A stretch of 64,000 nucleotides of DNA from Flavobacterium sp. (lineage in GTDB: Bacteria; Bacteroidota; Bacteroidia; Flavobacteriales; Flavobacteriaceae): NCBI GenBank assembly GCA_016721735.1, contig JADKHM010000008.1, forward strand, positions 34,355 to 98,354, in the 5' to 3' direction. The notes under the pieces are model-generated. The model did not search any database. It was not told the DNA's origin and saw only the letters and a program-made list of their open reading frames with translations. Positions 52,937 to 62,356 of this stretch are shown here, one piece after another (positions within the stretch are counted from its first letter, which is position 1; each line of letters starts with the position of its first letter). The translations under genes and the position numbers were made by a program.

Positions 52937-53563
52937 TTATTTTAATACTTCGATTTGATTTCGATTCAATTTTACAAGTCCACGTTGTTCCATTTTTTTC
53001 AATAAACGAGAAATCACTTCACGGGAAGTATTGAGTTCAGAGGCAATTTCTTGATGCGACAATTTGATTTCGTTGCAACCGCAGGCTTCTTGATGACGTT
53101 TTAAATAAAATTCTAATCTTTCATCCATGGCGCGAAAGGCAATATTGTCGACGACTTCTAAGACTTCTTCAAATCGACTTCGGTAGGTTTCAATCACGAA
53201 TTCATACCAACTTCGGTGTTGCATCATCCAGCGATCCATCAGCGGTAGCGGAATCATTACTAATTCGGCGTCTTCAATGACTTTCGCCATAATTTGACTT
53301 TTCTCATTCTTAGTCGCACAAATCATCGATAAGGCGCATGCTTGTCCGGGTTGCAAATAGTACATTAGAAATTCACCACCATCATCATCTTCTCGATAAA
53401 TTTTGATTTGTCCACTGAGCACCAAGACCGTACTTTTAAAATACTGGCCGGTTCGCATGATGACTTCGCCCGCCTTGATTGTTTGATACGTGGCGGTCGA
53501 TTCTATTTCGCTCAGCAATTCATTTGAAAAATTTGGGAAGTGACTTTTTACGGTGGGATTCAT
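52937..53563 (-). CDS. Crp/Fnr-family transcription regulator
   Basis: 208 residues. An N-terminal cyclic-nucleotide-type beta-roll spans about 15-125 and a dimer helix follows near 125-150. The C-terminal HTH is LSHQEIASELNTSREVISRLL, with the recognition helix residues E, S and R in ExxSR order as in FNR, which reads TGAT half-sites. There is no N-terminal iron-sulfur cysteine cluster, so it is not a classical oxygen sensor. A Cys pair is near residue 158 (EACGCNE). It precedes TauE. I infer that it controls the six palindromic promoters of this window. Confidence 0.9.
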   Translation of the reverse strand: MNPTVKSHFPNFSNELLSEIESTATYQTIKAGEVIMRTGQYFKSTVLVLSGQIKIYREDDDGGEFLMYYLQPGQACALSMICATKNEKSQIMAKVIEDAELVMIPLPLMDRWMMQHRSWYEFVIETYRSRFEEVLEVVDNIAFRAMDERLEFYLKRHQEACGCNEIKLSHQEIASELNTSREVISRLLKKMEQRGLVKLNRNQIEVLK

Positions 53564-53706
53564 GGTGCTTTTGATCAGACTAAGATTTACTACAAAGCTA
53601 CATAAACTGCCAAAACAACCCGTCGATTCTTAGTAAAATTCTTTTAACTAAAAATTAATATTCGTTCTCTCAGTCGACTTTCTCAAAAAGATTACTTTTA
53701 TAAACT

Positions 53707-54825
53707 ATGGAAAACCAAGCAAGAAAGGGATTTGTTTTCAAAAACTACCAAGCGCCAAATCTGTCGCCTTTTGATAAATTGTTTCCTATTTTTAAAGAAC
53801 TAATTACCCACACTTCGGGTGATTTTGACGAAGCTATCGATTGGTTGCGACAACTGGATCAGGAATACCAATTGACAGATGCGAATTATACCATTGATGA
53901 TTTTATTGAAGACTTAAAGAAAAAAGGCTATATCCGAGAAGAAGTTAAAGATGATGGCAGTTCTGGACTAGGCATCACCGCAAAAACGGAACGCGCCATT
54001 CGCCAGCAAGCTTTGGATCAAATTTTTGGAAATTTAAAAAAAGCAGGAACCGGCAACCACAAAACCAAACAAGCGGGTAATGGCGATGAGCATACGGGTG
54101 AATTTCGGGAGTTTCATTTTGGCGATGGACTCGAGAGAATATCTCTGACGGAAAGTCTACGGAATGCACAAATCAATAATGGCGTCGACTCTTTTCAGTT
54201 GACCGAAAATGATTTGGTGGTCGAAGAAACGCAATTCAAAGCCCAAATGAGCACCGTGTTGATGATTGATATTAGTCACAGCATGATTTTGTATGGAGAA
54301 GACAGAATCACTCCAGCTAAAAAAGTTGCGATGGCTCTGGCTGAGTTAATTACAACCCGTTATCCAAAAGACACTTTAGATATTTTGGTCTTTGGAAACG
54401 ACGCTTGGACCATTGCTATTCGTGATTTACCTTATCTAAAAGTTGGACCTTATCACACCAATACAGTCGCAGGTTTGCAGTTGGCGATGGATATTCTTCG
54501 CAGAAAAAGAAATACCAACAAACAGATTTTTATGATTACCGATGGGAAGCCAAGTTGCGTACGAGAACGTGATGGTTCGTATTATATGAATAGCAATGGC
54601 TTGGACGAATACATCGTCGACAAATGTTATAATCAAGCGCAGCAAGCTCGGAAATTACACATCCCAATTACCACTTTTATGATTGCGCAAGATCCGTATT
54701 TGCAGCGTTTTGTGAATCATTTTACGGAAGCCAATCAAGGAAAAGCGTTTTACACTGGATTGAAAGGATTGGGGGAAATGATTTTTGAGGATTATGAGGC
54801 GAATAGGAAGAAGAGAGTGAAATAG
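53707..54825 (+). CDS. VWA-domain protein paired with an AAA+ ATPase
   Basis: 372 residues. The VWA domain covers about 180-365, with the MIDAS motif DISHSM near 195 and the second site FMITDGKPSC near 278. The N-terminal part is helical and charged. With the following AAA+ gene, 59 bases downstream, it forms a MoxR/ChlI-ChlD-like pair used in protein or cofactor maturation. The client is not identifiable. Confidence 0.85.
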   Translation: MENQARKGFVFKNYQAPNLSPFDKLFPIFKELITHTSGDFDEAIDWLRQLDQEYQLTDANYTIDDFIEDLKKKGYIREEVKDDGSSGLGITAKTERAIRQQALDQIFGNLKKAGTGNHKTKQAGNGDEHTGEFREFHFGDGLERISLTESLRNAQINNGVDSFQLTENDLVVEETQFKAQMSTVLMIDISHSMILYGEDRITPAKKVAMALAELITTRYPKDTLDILVFGNDAWTIAIRDLPYLKVGPYHTNTVAGLQLAMDILRRKRNTNKQIFMITDGKPSCVRERDGSYYMNSNGLDEYIVDKCYNQAQQARKLHIPITTFMIAQDPYLQRFVNHFTEANQGKAFYTGLKGLGEMIFEDYEANRKKRVK

Positions 54826-54868
54826 AATTACGAATTACGAATTAGGAATTACGAATTAGGGAATTAGG
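54825..54868. repeat. GAATTA tandem repeats between VWA and AAA genes
   Basis: GAATTACGAATTACGAATTA and shorter variants repeat about six times in 44 bases, including a GGGAATTAGG at the end. Length variation here could alter spacing between the genes. Confidence 0.5.
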
Positions 54869-54884
54869 ATTTTAATAGATAGCA

Positions 54885-56348
54885 ATGAATATAGAGACAA
54901 TTAAGACGTTAGGAGCATTGAGGAATTCGGGATATTTGAGCAAAAGCATCAAAGATGAATTGCGAGATAATCTTCGGGAGAAAATAAAGTTGGGAAAACC
55001 TGTTTTTGAAGGTGTTCATGGATTTGAAAATACCGTTATTCCTGAATTGGAACGTGGTATCTTATCGAGACACAACATTAATCTGTTGGGACTTCGAGGG
55101 CAAGCGAAAACGAGATTAGCAAGGAAAATGATTGAGTTGTTGGATGAATATATTCCGATTGTTGCGGGTTCTGAAATTAATGATGATCCATTGCAACCGA
55201 TTTCTCGTTTTGCGAAAGATTTGATTGCGGAAAAAGGAGATGAAACCCCAATTGATTGGTTGCACAGAAGTAATCGTTTTTCTGAAAAACTAGCCACGCC
55301 AGACGTTACCGTTGCTGATTTGATTGGTGATGTCGATCCGATTAAAGCGGCCAATTTAAAACTATCATACGCCGATGATCGTGTCATTCACTTCGGGATG
55401 ATACCACGGGCGAATCGGTGTATTTTTGTTATTAATGAATTGCCAGATTTACAAGCTCGAATTCAAGTAGCGCTTTTTAACATACTGCAGGAAGGCGACA
55501 TACAAATTCGTGGATTCAAATTGCGGATGCCTTTGGATATGCAATTTGTATTTACTGCAAACCCTGAAGATTACACCAATCGCGGTAGTATCGTAACGCC
55601 ATTGAAAGACCGAATTGGTTCTCAAATTCTCACGCATTATCCAGAAACTATTGCTATTGCTCGTACCATCACTGAACAAGAAGCAGCACTAAATACAACC
55701 CAAAGCGAGTTGGTTTATGTTCCTTCTTTGGCGAAAGATCTGCTGGAACAAATTAGTTTTGAAGCAAGAGAAAGTGAGTACATCGACAATAAAAGTGGCG
55801 TTAGTGCGCGTATGAGTATTACCGCCTTTGAAAATTTAGTAAGTACCGCAGAACGTCGCGCCTTACAAAACGGATCAGATCATACCACCGTTCGTTTGTC
55901 TGATTTCATGGGAATCATTCCAGCCATTACCGGTAAAGTCGAATTGGTTTATGAAGGCGAACAAGAAGGCGCAGCACAAGTAGCGCAGCATTTGATTGGA
56001 GACGCTATTCATACCTTTTTTCCTGCACATTTTCCTAAAATTGAAAAGTTAGAAAAGTCGAATGAGAAAACGCCGTATTCGGATTTGATCGAATGGTTTT
56101 TTGCAGAAAGTGGCTTTGAATTGCTAGATGATTGCAGCGACGAATCTTACAAAGAAACTCTTGATGCCATTGGACCACTTGATATCGTCATCAAGAAATA
56201 CCAACCGCAATTGGATAAAAAAGATGTCTATTTTATGAAGGAATTTCTACTTTGGGGTTTGGTCGAATATGACAAATTGAGCAAAGATCGTATGGAAGAT
56301 GGCTATCAATTTAAAGACAAGTTTGGTAGTTACTTGAGTAAACTATAA
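54885..56348 (+). CDS. AAA+ ATPase, magnesium chelatase subunit I-like
   Basis: 487 residues. Walker A is seen as LGLRGQAKTRLAR near 63 and Walker B as CIFVINELPDL near 185; sensor 1 is in FVFTANPEDYTNRG near 223. The C-terminal 150 residues are helical. This is a MoxR-like/BchI-like ATPase that probably remodels a target together with the VWA protein. No chelatase product pathway is seen nearby. Confidence 0.87.
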   Translation: MNIETIKTLGALRNSGYLSKSIKDELRDNLREKIKLGKPVFEGVHGFENTVIPELERGILSRHNINLLGLRGQAKTRLARKMIELLDEYIPIVAGSEINDDPLQPISRFAKDLIAEKGDETPIDWLHRSNRFSEKLATPDVTVADLIGDVDPIKAANLKLSYADDRVIHFGMIPRANRCIFVINELPDLQARIQVALFNILQEGDIQIRGFKLRMPLDMQFVFTANPEDYTNRGSIVTPLKDRIGSQILTHYPETIAIARTITEQEAALNTTQSELVYVPSLAKDLLEQISFEARESEYIDNKSGVSARMSITAFENLVSTAERRALQNGSDHTTVRLSDFMGIIPAITGKVELVYEGEQEGAAQVAQHLIGDAIHTFFPAHFPKIEKLEKSNEKTPYSDLIEWFFAESGFELLDDCSDESYKETLDAIGPLDIVIKKYQPQLDKKDVYFMKEFLLWGLVEYDKLSKDRMEDGYQFKDKFGSYLSKL

Positions 56349-56352
56349 AAAG

Positions 56353-56379
56353 AAAGGGTTTGTAAATTACAAACCCTTT
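56353..56379. terminator. Bidirectional terminator
   Basis: AAAGGGTTTGTAAATTACAAACCCTTT is a near-perfect palindrome with T runs on both sides, between convergent genes. Confidence 0.88.
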
Positions 56380-56384
56380 TTCAT

Positions 56385-56825
56385 TTATTCTATGTTACTT
56401 ACTTTTCGATAAGGAAAAGCAGTGAAGATGTGACGTTTCGCAAATCGTGCAGGCGATTCCGCATTTACCATCTTGATATAGGTTGCTTTTGGAACACTGA
56501 TGTATTCATAAACACTACCGTTTGAAAAGTTCACAATCAAGCGAATGTTCTCGTATTTGTAGTCGGTTACCGTTGCGTTGGCAATTGTATCTTTATATTC
56601 AGGTAAACCTTGTTCAATCGTTTCCGCATTGATGCTTACTAAGAAGTGATAAGCCTCGATAATTTCTTTACTATTTTCTTCTGCTTGTTTTAAACCAGCA
56701 TCGTCTCCTGAGAATTTGTCGGGATGACTTTCTTTCATCGCATTGCGATAAATAGTTTTTAATTCTTTTAAAGTTACTGTTTTTTCAACATTCAACAGTT
56801 TTCTGTATTCAACAATTTTTTTCAT
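56385..56825 (-). CDS. J-domain plus KTSC-domain protein
   Basis: 146 residues from the ATG at 56825 (MKKIVEYRKLL). The N-terminal half is a J-domain with the diagnostic HPD in MKESHPDKFSG near 33. The C-terminal half has the KTSC pattern: YENIRLIVNFSNGSVYEYISVP and FAKRHIFTAFPYRKV. J-domains stimulate Hsp70 ATPase; KTSC is a small RNA- or protein-associated domain. The fusion suggests a chaperone adaptor. The frame opens two codons earlier with a TTG, which I did not use. Confidence 0.88.
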   Translation of the reverse strand: MKKIVEYRKLLNVEKTVTLKELKTIYRNAMKESHPDKFSGDDAGLKQAEENSKEIIEAYHFLVSINAETIEQGLPEYKDTIANATVTDYKYENIRLIVNFSNGSVYEYISVPKATYIKMVNAESPARFAKRHIFTAFPYRKVSNIE

Positions 56826-57003
56826 AAACAAGGGTAAAGTATGGATAGCTATTGCAAAAGAAGCCCATTAGCAAATAGCTTCGTTTTTCAAATTTTTTGC
56901 AAAAGTACATTATTTAGTAAGAGTTTTAAGAATTATTTTGAAGTTCTTTTTTTGGACACGCCACTTTAACAGCAACAATCCATTTTCTCGCAGGCTTATT
57001 CGC

Positions 57004-57011
57004 TATATTTG
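57004..57011 (+). promoter_or_regulatory. -7 promoter element of the endonuclease gene
   Basis: TATATTTG, an exact match to TAnnTTTG, 22 bases before the ATG at 57034. Confidence 0.6.
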
Positions 57012-57033
57012 CTGCATAAATCAGAAAAATGCT

Positions 57034-58990
57034 ATGAAAAAATTACTATTCGCATTCTTGATCCTTTGCAGTTCATTGGCTCATGCTCAGTTGGTTATCA
57101 ACGAGTTTGATTCTGATACGCCCAGCACCAATGACAAACAATTCGTCGAAATAAAATCAGCAACCCCTAATTTTTCGCTAACAGGCTATGTTTTGGTATT
57201 GTTTAATGGAACAGGATCGCAAATAGATTTGAGTTATTACGCCTTAGATTTAGATGGCATCACTACTGATGTAAACGGATTGGCATTGATAGGAAATTCT
57301 TTGGTTTCACCAGTTCCTGCTGAGATTATTGCCGATAGTGCTTTTCAAAATGGTCCAGACGGTGCGGCTATTTATCTCGGCAACGCCACTGATTTTCCTG
57401 CTGGAACTGCAGCAACAACCACTAATTTAATTGATGCTTTAGTATATGAAACTGGCGACGCAACTGCGGCTACTTCATTACTCACAACATTCGGACTTAC
57501 CGCACAGATTGATGAAAACCTCAATAATCTTCAAACAACGCAATCTATCCAAAGAAAAAATGACGGAACCTACGAAGTTAAAGCGCCAACGCCAGGGGCA
57601 ACTAATGATGGTACTGGTTTTATCTATAACGGATTGTCTATAAATGTTGCTGGAACGGAACATATTGAAGGTCAAACTGTCGATATTACTTTTACGACGC
57701 AAACCAATGTTACGGCTCCATTAACTTTCAATTATTCGTTATCTAGTGGTAGCTTTAATACTTCGGATTATACGGGAAGCTTGTCGGTAACTATTGCTAC
57801 TGGTACAAATACCGCTGTAAAAACAATTACTTTAGTTGACGATACTGTTGATGAAGGAGACGAAAACATGAAGATTAACATTGGCACAATTCCGTCGCAA
57901 TATGTTCGAATGAATGACAATGTGATTGTTCGCATTCTCGACAATGATTATGTTGTTTCACCATGGGGCACGCCGTTAAATCCGACTTATGGAATAGTCA
58001 CAAGTACAGCACCAGCGGGTTATTACGATTCCTTAGAAGGAAAATCAGGTGCACAATTAAAGCAAGCCATTCAAGATATTATCGCCAATCCAACGGCAGT
58101 GCACGCGCACAATTACGGCGACATCGAAACCATCCTGAAAAAAGCAGATCAAAATCCGTTGAATAGCAATCAGGTTTGGTTAATGTATACTGAAATTCCA
58201 AGATCAAAATTAGATATTCACGAAACCGGAATCAACACCGGAAAATGGAATCGCGAGCACATTTATCCACAATCTCGTGGCGGATACACCGATGGTACAG
58301 CTAGTATTCCGGATGGCATCAATGTTTGGGCGACTACCAATGCAGATGATATTTTGGCAGGTCACGCAGATGCGCATCATATTCGAGCAGAAGACGGACC
58401 TGAAAACAGTTCACGTGGCAACAAAGATTACGGCGAATATTTAGGACCAACAGGCAATCAAGGAAGTTGGCACGGTGATGTTGCGCGCGCCGTTTTTTAT
58501 ATGGCGGTTCGATACAATGCTTTGAGCGTCGTAAATGGCAATCCGGCGAATACAACCGTGGGGCAGTTGGGCGATTTAGCGTTGTTGTTGCAATGGAATC
58601 AAACTGATCCCAAAGACGATTTTGAAATGAATCGCAATAATTTTATTTACACTTGGCAAGTCAATAGAAATCCATTTATCGATTATCCGAATTTGGCCGA
58701 CTATATTTGGGGTGCCAATGCGGGACAAGCTTGGTTTTCTAGTTTGTCAACCAATCCAGTTTACGGAAGATCGGGTAGTTGTTTATCCTAATCCAACGAA
58801 AGATTTTGTTGTGCTCTCAGGTATTGACAGCAATAGCAAAGTAGCGATTTATAGTTTAACAGGCTCGCAACTCCTTGAAACGACTCGCAGCAATGACGAG
58901 CGACTTCCTCTAAATTTGGCGAGCGGCGTGTATTTGATGAAAATTACTTCGGGTTCAAAAACAGTTTTGAAGAAGTTGGTTATTCGCTAG
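57034..58990 (+). pseudogene. Secreted endonuclease I-family T9SS protein, frameshifted before the sorting domain
   Basis: From the ATG at 57034 (MKKLLFAFLILCSSLAHAQ, a signal peptide) the first frame encodes 585 residues and stops at 58791. A lamin-tail-like domain comes first (VINEFDSDTPSTNDKQFVEI), then a Calx-beta-like region (GQTVDITF ... DDTVDEGDEN). The endonuclease I (His-Me finger) domain has EHIYPQSRGGY and ADAHHIRAEDG with the likely catalytic His. The sorting domain VVVYPNPTKDF lies in the +1 frame and continues to 58990. Removing one base near 58757 joins them. The secreted nuclease would lose its T9SS signal in the present frame. Confidence 0.88.
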
Positions 58991-59223
58991 GTCTACAATC
59001 AAATGCAATATCGTTGCTGCCTCGACTGAGGCGTTCAACAAACGCGACGTTTCTTTGGGTGAGTGATGTCGACGTACGGCAATAAATCCGTGTTCATTAA
59101 CCACCCCATTGCACTTCAACGAGTATTCTAGTTATTGATAGGAAATATTTATTTGCTTCCCCATCGCGACGTAATTTTGATGTCTAATAAGAATTGTTTT
59201 TTGAAATTCTCTATACATCAACT
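58991..59223. other. Intergenic region, no gene seen
   Basis: The left part has a short inverted repeat (CCTC-GACT-GAGG near 59020-59031) and a G/C-rich patch with CGACG motifs. No start codon with a supported reading frame was found. The right part is A/T-rich and leads into the 59224 gene. Confidence 0.5.
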
Positions 59224-59895
59224 ATGAAAAGTTACGCCCCATTTTTTATAGCATTTTTTAGTTTTGTTTTTACTTGCAGCTTTGCGCAGCCCAGTGAGAA
59301 TAGTATTCCAAATGCTAGTATTGCCAGCAATGATCTAGCCTTACTCGACGAGCTAAAAAACAATGCGGATGCGATTGCTTCGTATTACGTAGAGGAACAC
59401 ATCAACATGAATTTTGGAGGACGTATTACTACTTATGAAGTTTCCTCGCTTAGTTTGATCAGCACGCAAGATCTTGGCCCCAATAATGTTCGCGTTATAA
59501 AACCAAAGTATTTGAAAGCCAAACCCGTGGTGACGAAAAAATTGGACATTCAACCGATAGCAATGAAAGCTGAAACGCTTAAACCTAAAGCCGTTGAATT
59601 CATCGTGCCAGTAAGGAAGAAGGATTATGTAGAAATTGATCTTACCAGCACCTACGAACGCATTTTAGAAAAAGGCTATGACTCTGTTGATATGTTATAT
59701 AAAGTGGCCAACCGTCATTTTTTTAATGGCGATTTAGTGGTGGCTGCCAAATGGTATTCGAAATTGTTTGCATTGAGTAAAGAAGTAGATTCGGTTTACA
59801 ATTACCGTTTTGCGCAATGTTTGAAAGCCATAGGGCAAAACGAAAAAGCCAGTCAATTGATGACGATTTTTGAAAATAGCACTAAGTCTAAATAA
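59224..59895 (+). CDS. Secreted TPR-like protein, possibly truncated OmpA-family N-terminus
   Basis: 223 residues from the ATG at 59224 (signal peptide MKSYAPFFIAFFSFVFTC to FAQ); the frame opens ten codons earlier. After a charged low-complexity stretch the end has TPR-type helices: YDSVDMLYKVANRHFFNGD, AAKWYSKLFALSKEVD and YRFAQCLKAIGQNEKASQLM. This recalls the N-terminal part of longer flavobacterial TPR-OmpA proteins. No OmpA peptidoglycan-binding domain follows in any frame, so the gene is either a stand-alone TPR protein or a remnant. Confidence 0.65.
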   Translation: MKSYAPFFIAFFSFVFTCSFAQPSENSIPNASIASNDLALLDELKNNADAIASYYVEEHINMNFGGRITTYEVSSLSLISTQDLGPNNVRVIKPKYLKAKPVVTKKLDIQPIAMKAETLKPKAVEFIVPVRKKDYVEIDLTSTYERILEKGYDSVDMLYKVANRHFFNGDLVVAAKWYSKLFALSKEVDSVYNYRFAQCLKAIGQNEKASQLMTIFENSTKSK

Positions 59896-59997
59896 CAAGC
59901 TAAGAAAAGCAGCAATATTTTCCCCGCTCCGATAGCGTGGAATTACTTCGTCCGTTCGCTGCGCTCGTGTGTATTCCGTGCCCACAAGCAAGATAAA

Positions 59998-60079
59998 TTT
60001 GTGTGAAAAATTTCATTTCAAAAAATTTCACACAAAATCTGTGTGAAAAATTTCACTTTGAAAAAATCCACACAAAGTT
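59998..60079. repeat. Two tandem hairpins with a shared GTGTGAAAAATTTCA motif
   Basis: TTTGTGTGAAA pairs with TTTCACACAAA (59998-60036). A second copy starts at 60041 with GTGTGAAAAATTTCAC and ends CCACACA at about 60075, pairing less well. The two are direct repeats as well as hairpins. Confidence 0.65.
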
Positions 60080-60792
60080 TTTAAAGATCCTTTTAACTTT
60101 AAAATTGATGCGCCAGTACCTCAAAACATTATTGTCTAGGAGTACAACGGTGCAAATAAGGTTCTTTAAATTCACCAATTTCCAATCACTACTAAATTCT
60201 TTAAATTAAACACCATTCACCCGATATAATTGCCTTTTTATCGGTAAAATAGCTTTTTAATTCCAATAGCATTTACATTTAGAAGCATAAAATAAAACAT
60301 CATTTCCAGAGCTTTGCCCGATAAGAAAGAGACCCCAAAGTATTCTCAAACAACTTGGATAATATAGTGGTTTTTGATAGTTTATGACAAGTGCAAAAAA
60401 AGAATAGGAGTGGTGGAAGACCTGCACGTTGGTTAGCAAAACCCACTCTCTCGCCAAAAAAAACCTCAATACCTAAAAACAATTTGTTAATAATTATTTT
60501 AACTCAAAATGTTTTTTGTCTTAAAAATTAAACTACTTTGGTTTAAGGTTTTAGAGCCAAAAAAAAAAATACCACAAAATTTATCGAAAAATACGGTCAT
60601 GCTTTTTTAAAAGTATGCCTTTTATATTATTGTCATATCTCCTAACAGAAATATTGGCAAGAGAGTTAATAATTAAAGTTTAACATTAAGTACAGAAAAT
60701 CTATATGACAAAAATGCACGTTTCAATATCTTTAAAAAAAGTTATTCTCAACAACAAATAATTTAAAAGCATGACATAACCCAACAAAAAAA

Positions 60793-60818
60793 GAGAAAGC
60801 CGCTACGGGACGCAGCGA
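60793..60818 (-). terminator. Hairpin with minus-strand T run
   Basis: AGAAAGCCGCT pairs approximately with AGCGACTCTC around a G/C loop. The seven T that follow lie on the minus strand, although no minus-strand gene is recognised in front of it. It may mark a decayed gene or a small RNA. Confidence 0.45.
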
Positions 60819-60912
60819 CTCTCACAGTCAAATTAAACGATTCCTCAAAAGTTTACTTTAACACGCCAAAATTAATAAAAAACATTCTTAAAAACATCTA
60901 AACTCCTAGATT

Positions 60913-62332
60913 ATGAAAACCATCAAAACTGTTGTTCTACTATTTTTTATTATTCTTTCTCAAAACCTTATGGCACAATGCTGGACACAAATAGCTACTG
61001 GATCATACCATATCTTAGCTTTAAAAAGTGATGGTACACTATGGTCATGGGGATTAAACGATAAAGGGCAATTGGGTGATGGCACCACAGTTAACAAAAA
61101 TGTTCCAACACAAATCGGTACCGATACTGATTGGACAATCATAGATGCTGAAGATTCGAATTCTATGGCTTTAAAAACCAATGGGACATTGTGGATGTGG
61201 GGTAATAATGAGTCTGGACAATTAGGCAACGGTAGCTTTGGCACAGGTAATTTTAGTAACACTCCTATACAAATATCTTCAGATACTGATTGGGTGAAAA
61301 TATCTACGGGAGGTCTCAGAACCTTTGCTTTAAAAACTAATGGTACTTTGTGGGGATGGGGTGAAAATCTTTATGGGCATCTTGGAACAGGGAATGTTAC
61401 TCCACACTATACGCCATTTCAAATTGGCAATGCTACAGATTGGACAGACATAAGCACAAGCGGAAATCATACACTTGCACTTAAAACGAATAATACGCTA
61501 TGGGGTTGGGGATTAAATAAAGAAGGTGCTTTAGCTATCGGAATTCCAGATGTTGGTCCAATTATTACAATGCCTACACAAACAGGGAACAATACGTCCG
61601 ATTGGCTAAAAATATGTGCTGGCAATTGTTGTAGTAGTAAAATGATTAAAACCGATGGTAGTATCTGGGCAATGGGAGGTATAGGAAGTTACGGTAACGT
61701 TGGAAACGGAGGAATAACGGGTGTTAACACTCCCACACGTATCGGTATAGATAATGATTGGAGTACAGTTTCCACTGGCAATCATACTTGTGCAATTAAA
61801 AACAATGGTACGCTTTGGTCTTGGGGATTCAATTTTCAAGGTCAGTTAGGTGATGGTAGCAATACAAATAGAACTGTTCCGACTCAAGCAGGACCTACAA
61901 ACACTTGGTTAACAGTTAAAACAGGGCTTAATCATACAGTCGCATTATCAAGCAATCATACTATATATGCTTGGGGTTGGAACAATTATGGACAATTAGG
62001 TGACGGCACTTTTGAAGATAAAAACACACCTTACCAAATAGGGAATTCATGTCCATTAAGTACTTCAGAATTTAACCTAAACGAAGCGTTACATGTGTTA
62101 TCCTAATCCAACTTCTAATACTGTCATCCTAAGTTACCACTTGCTAAAAAACACAAAGGTCTCAATTATTATTACCAATACCTTAGGACAAATAGTTTTC
62201 CAAAAAAACAAAGTAAGCACAATCGGAGAGAATCAAGAATCAATCGACTTAAGTACATGCAGTTCGGGTGTCTATTTTATTTGCTTAAATACAGACAACC
62301 TGACAACTACAAAAAAAGTCGTAAAAAACTAA
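60913..62332 (+). pseudogene. RCC1-repeat T9SS protein, frameshifted at the sorting domain
   Basis: The frame from 60913 gives 397 residues with a signal peptide (IILSQNLMAQ). Seven RCC1-like units follow, each with a GTLWSWG-type core and GQLGDG-type loop, enough for one seven-bladed propeller. The frame stops at 62106. The sorting domain (YPNPTSNTVIL ... TTTKKVVKN) lies in the +1 frame and ends at 62332. In CATGTGTTATCC a one-base change gives CATGTTTATCC and joins HV to YPNP. The propeller is intact, so loss concerns export. Confidence 0.88.
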
Positions 62333-62356
62333 TTTACAAAACTTAATAATTTTATC

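Larger units (their letters stand above)
59896..60912. other. One-kilobase A/T-rich gap with hairpin repeats, no gene supported
   Basis: A G/C-rich patch (about 59928-59990) is followed by two hairpins at 59998-60079. From 60257 to 60482 there are overlapping short minus-strand frames with unconvincing composition. A strong hairpin with AGCCGCT...AGCGACT lies at 60793-60818, with a T run on the minus strand. The last 90 bases lead into the RCC1 gene. I find no RNA gene. Confidence 0.55.

Noticed and set aside
53564..53706. Autoregulation site in front of the Crp/Fnr gene
   Set aside because: A TAGCTTTG -7 element is present at 53593-53600, but the position 33 bp upstream has no palindrome.
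60257..60482. Short minus-strand genes in the large gap
   Set aside because: Two overlapping frames with unlikely composition, no promoter or ribosome site, and no recognisable domain.
60500..60610. 33-codon frame starting ATGTTTTTTGTC
   Set aside because: In A/T-rich DNA, with a Lys run and no hydrophobic or conserved pattern.
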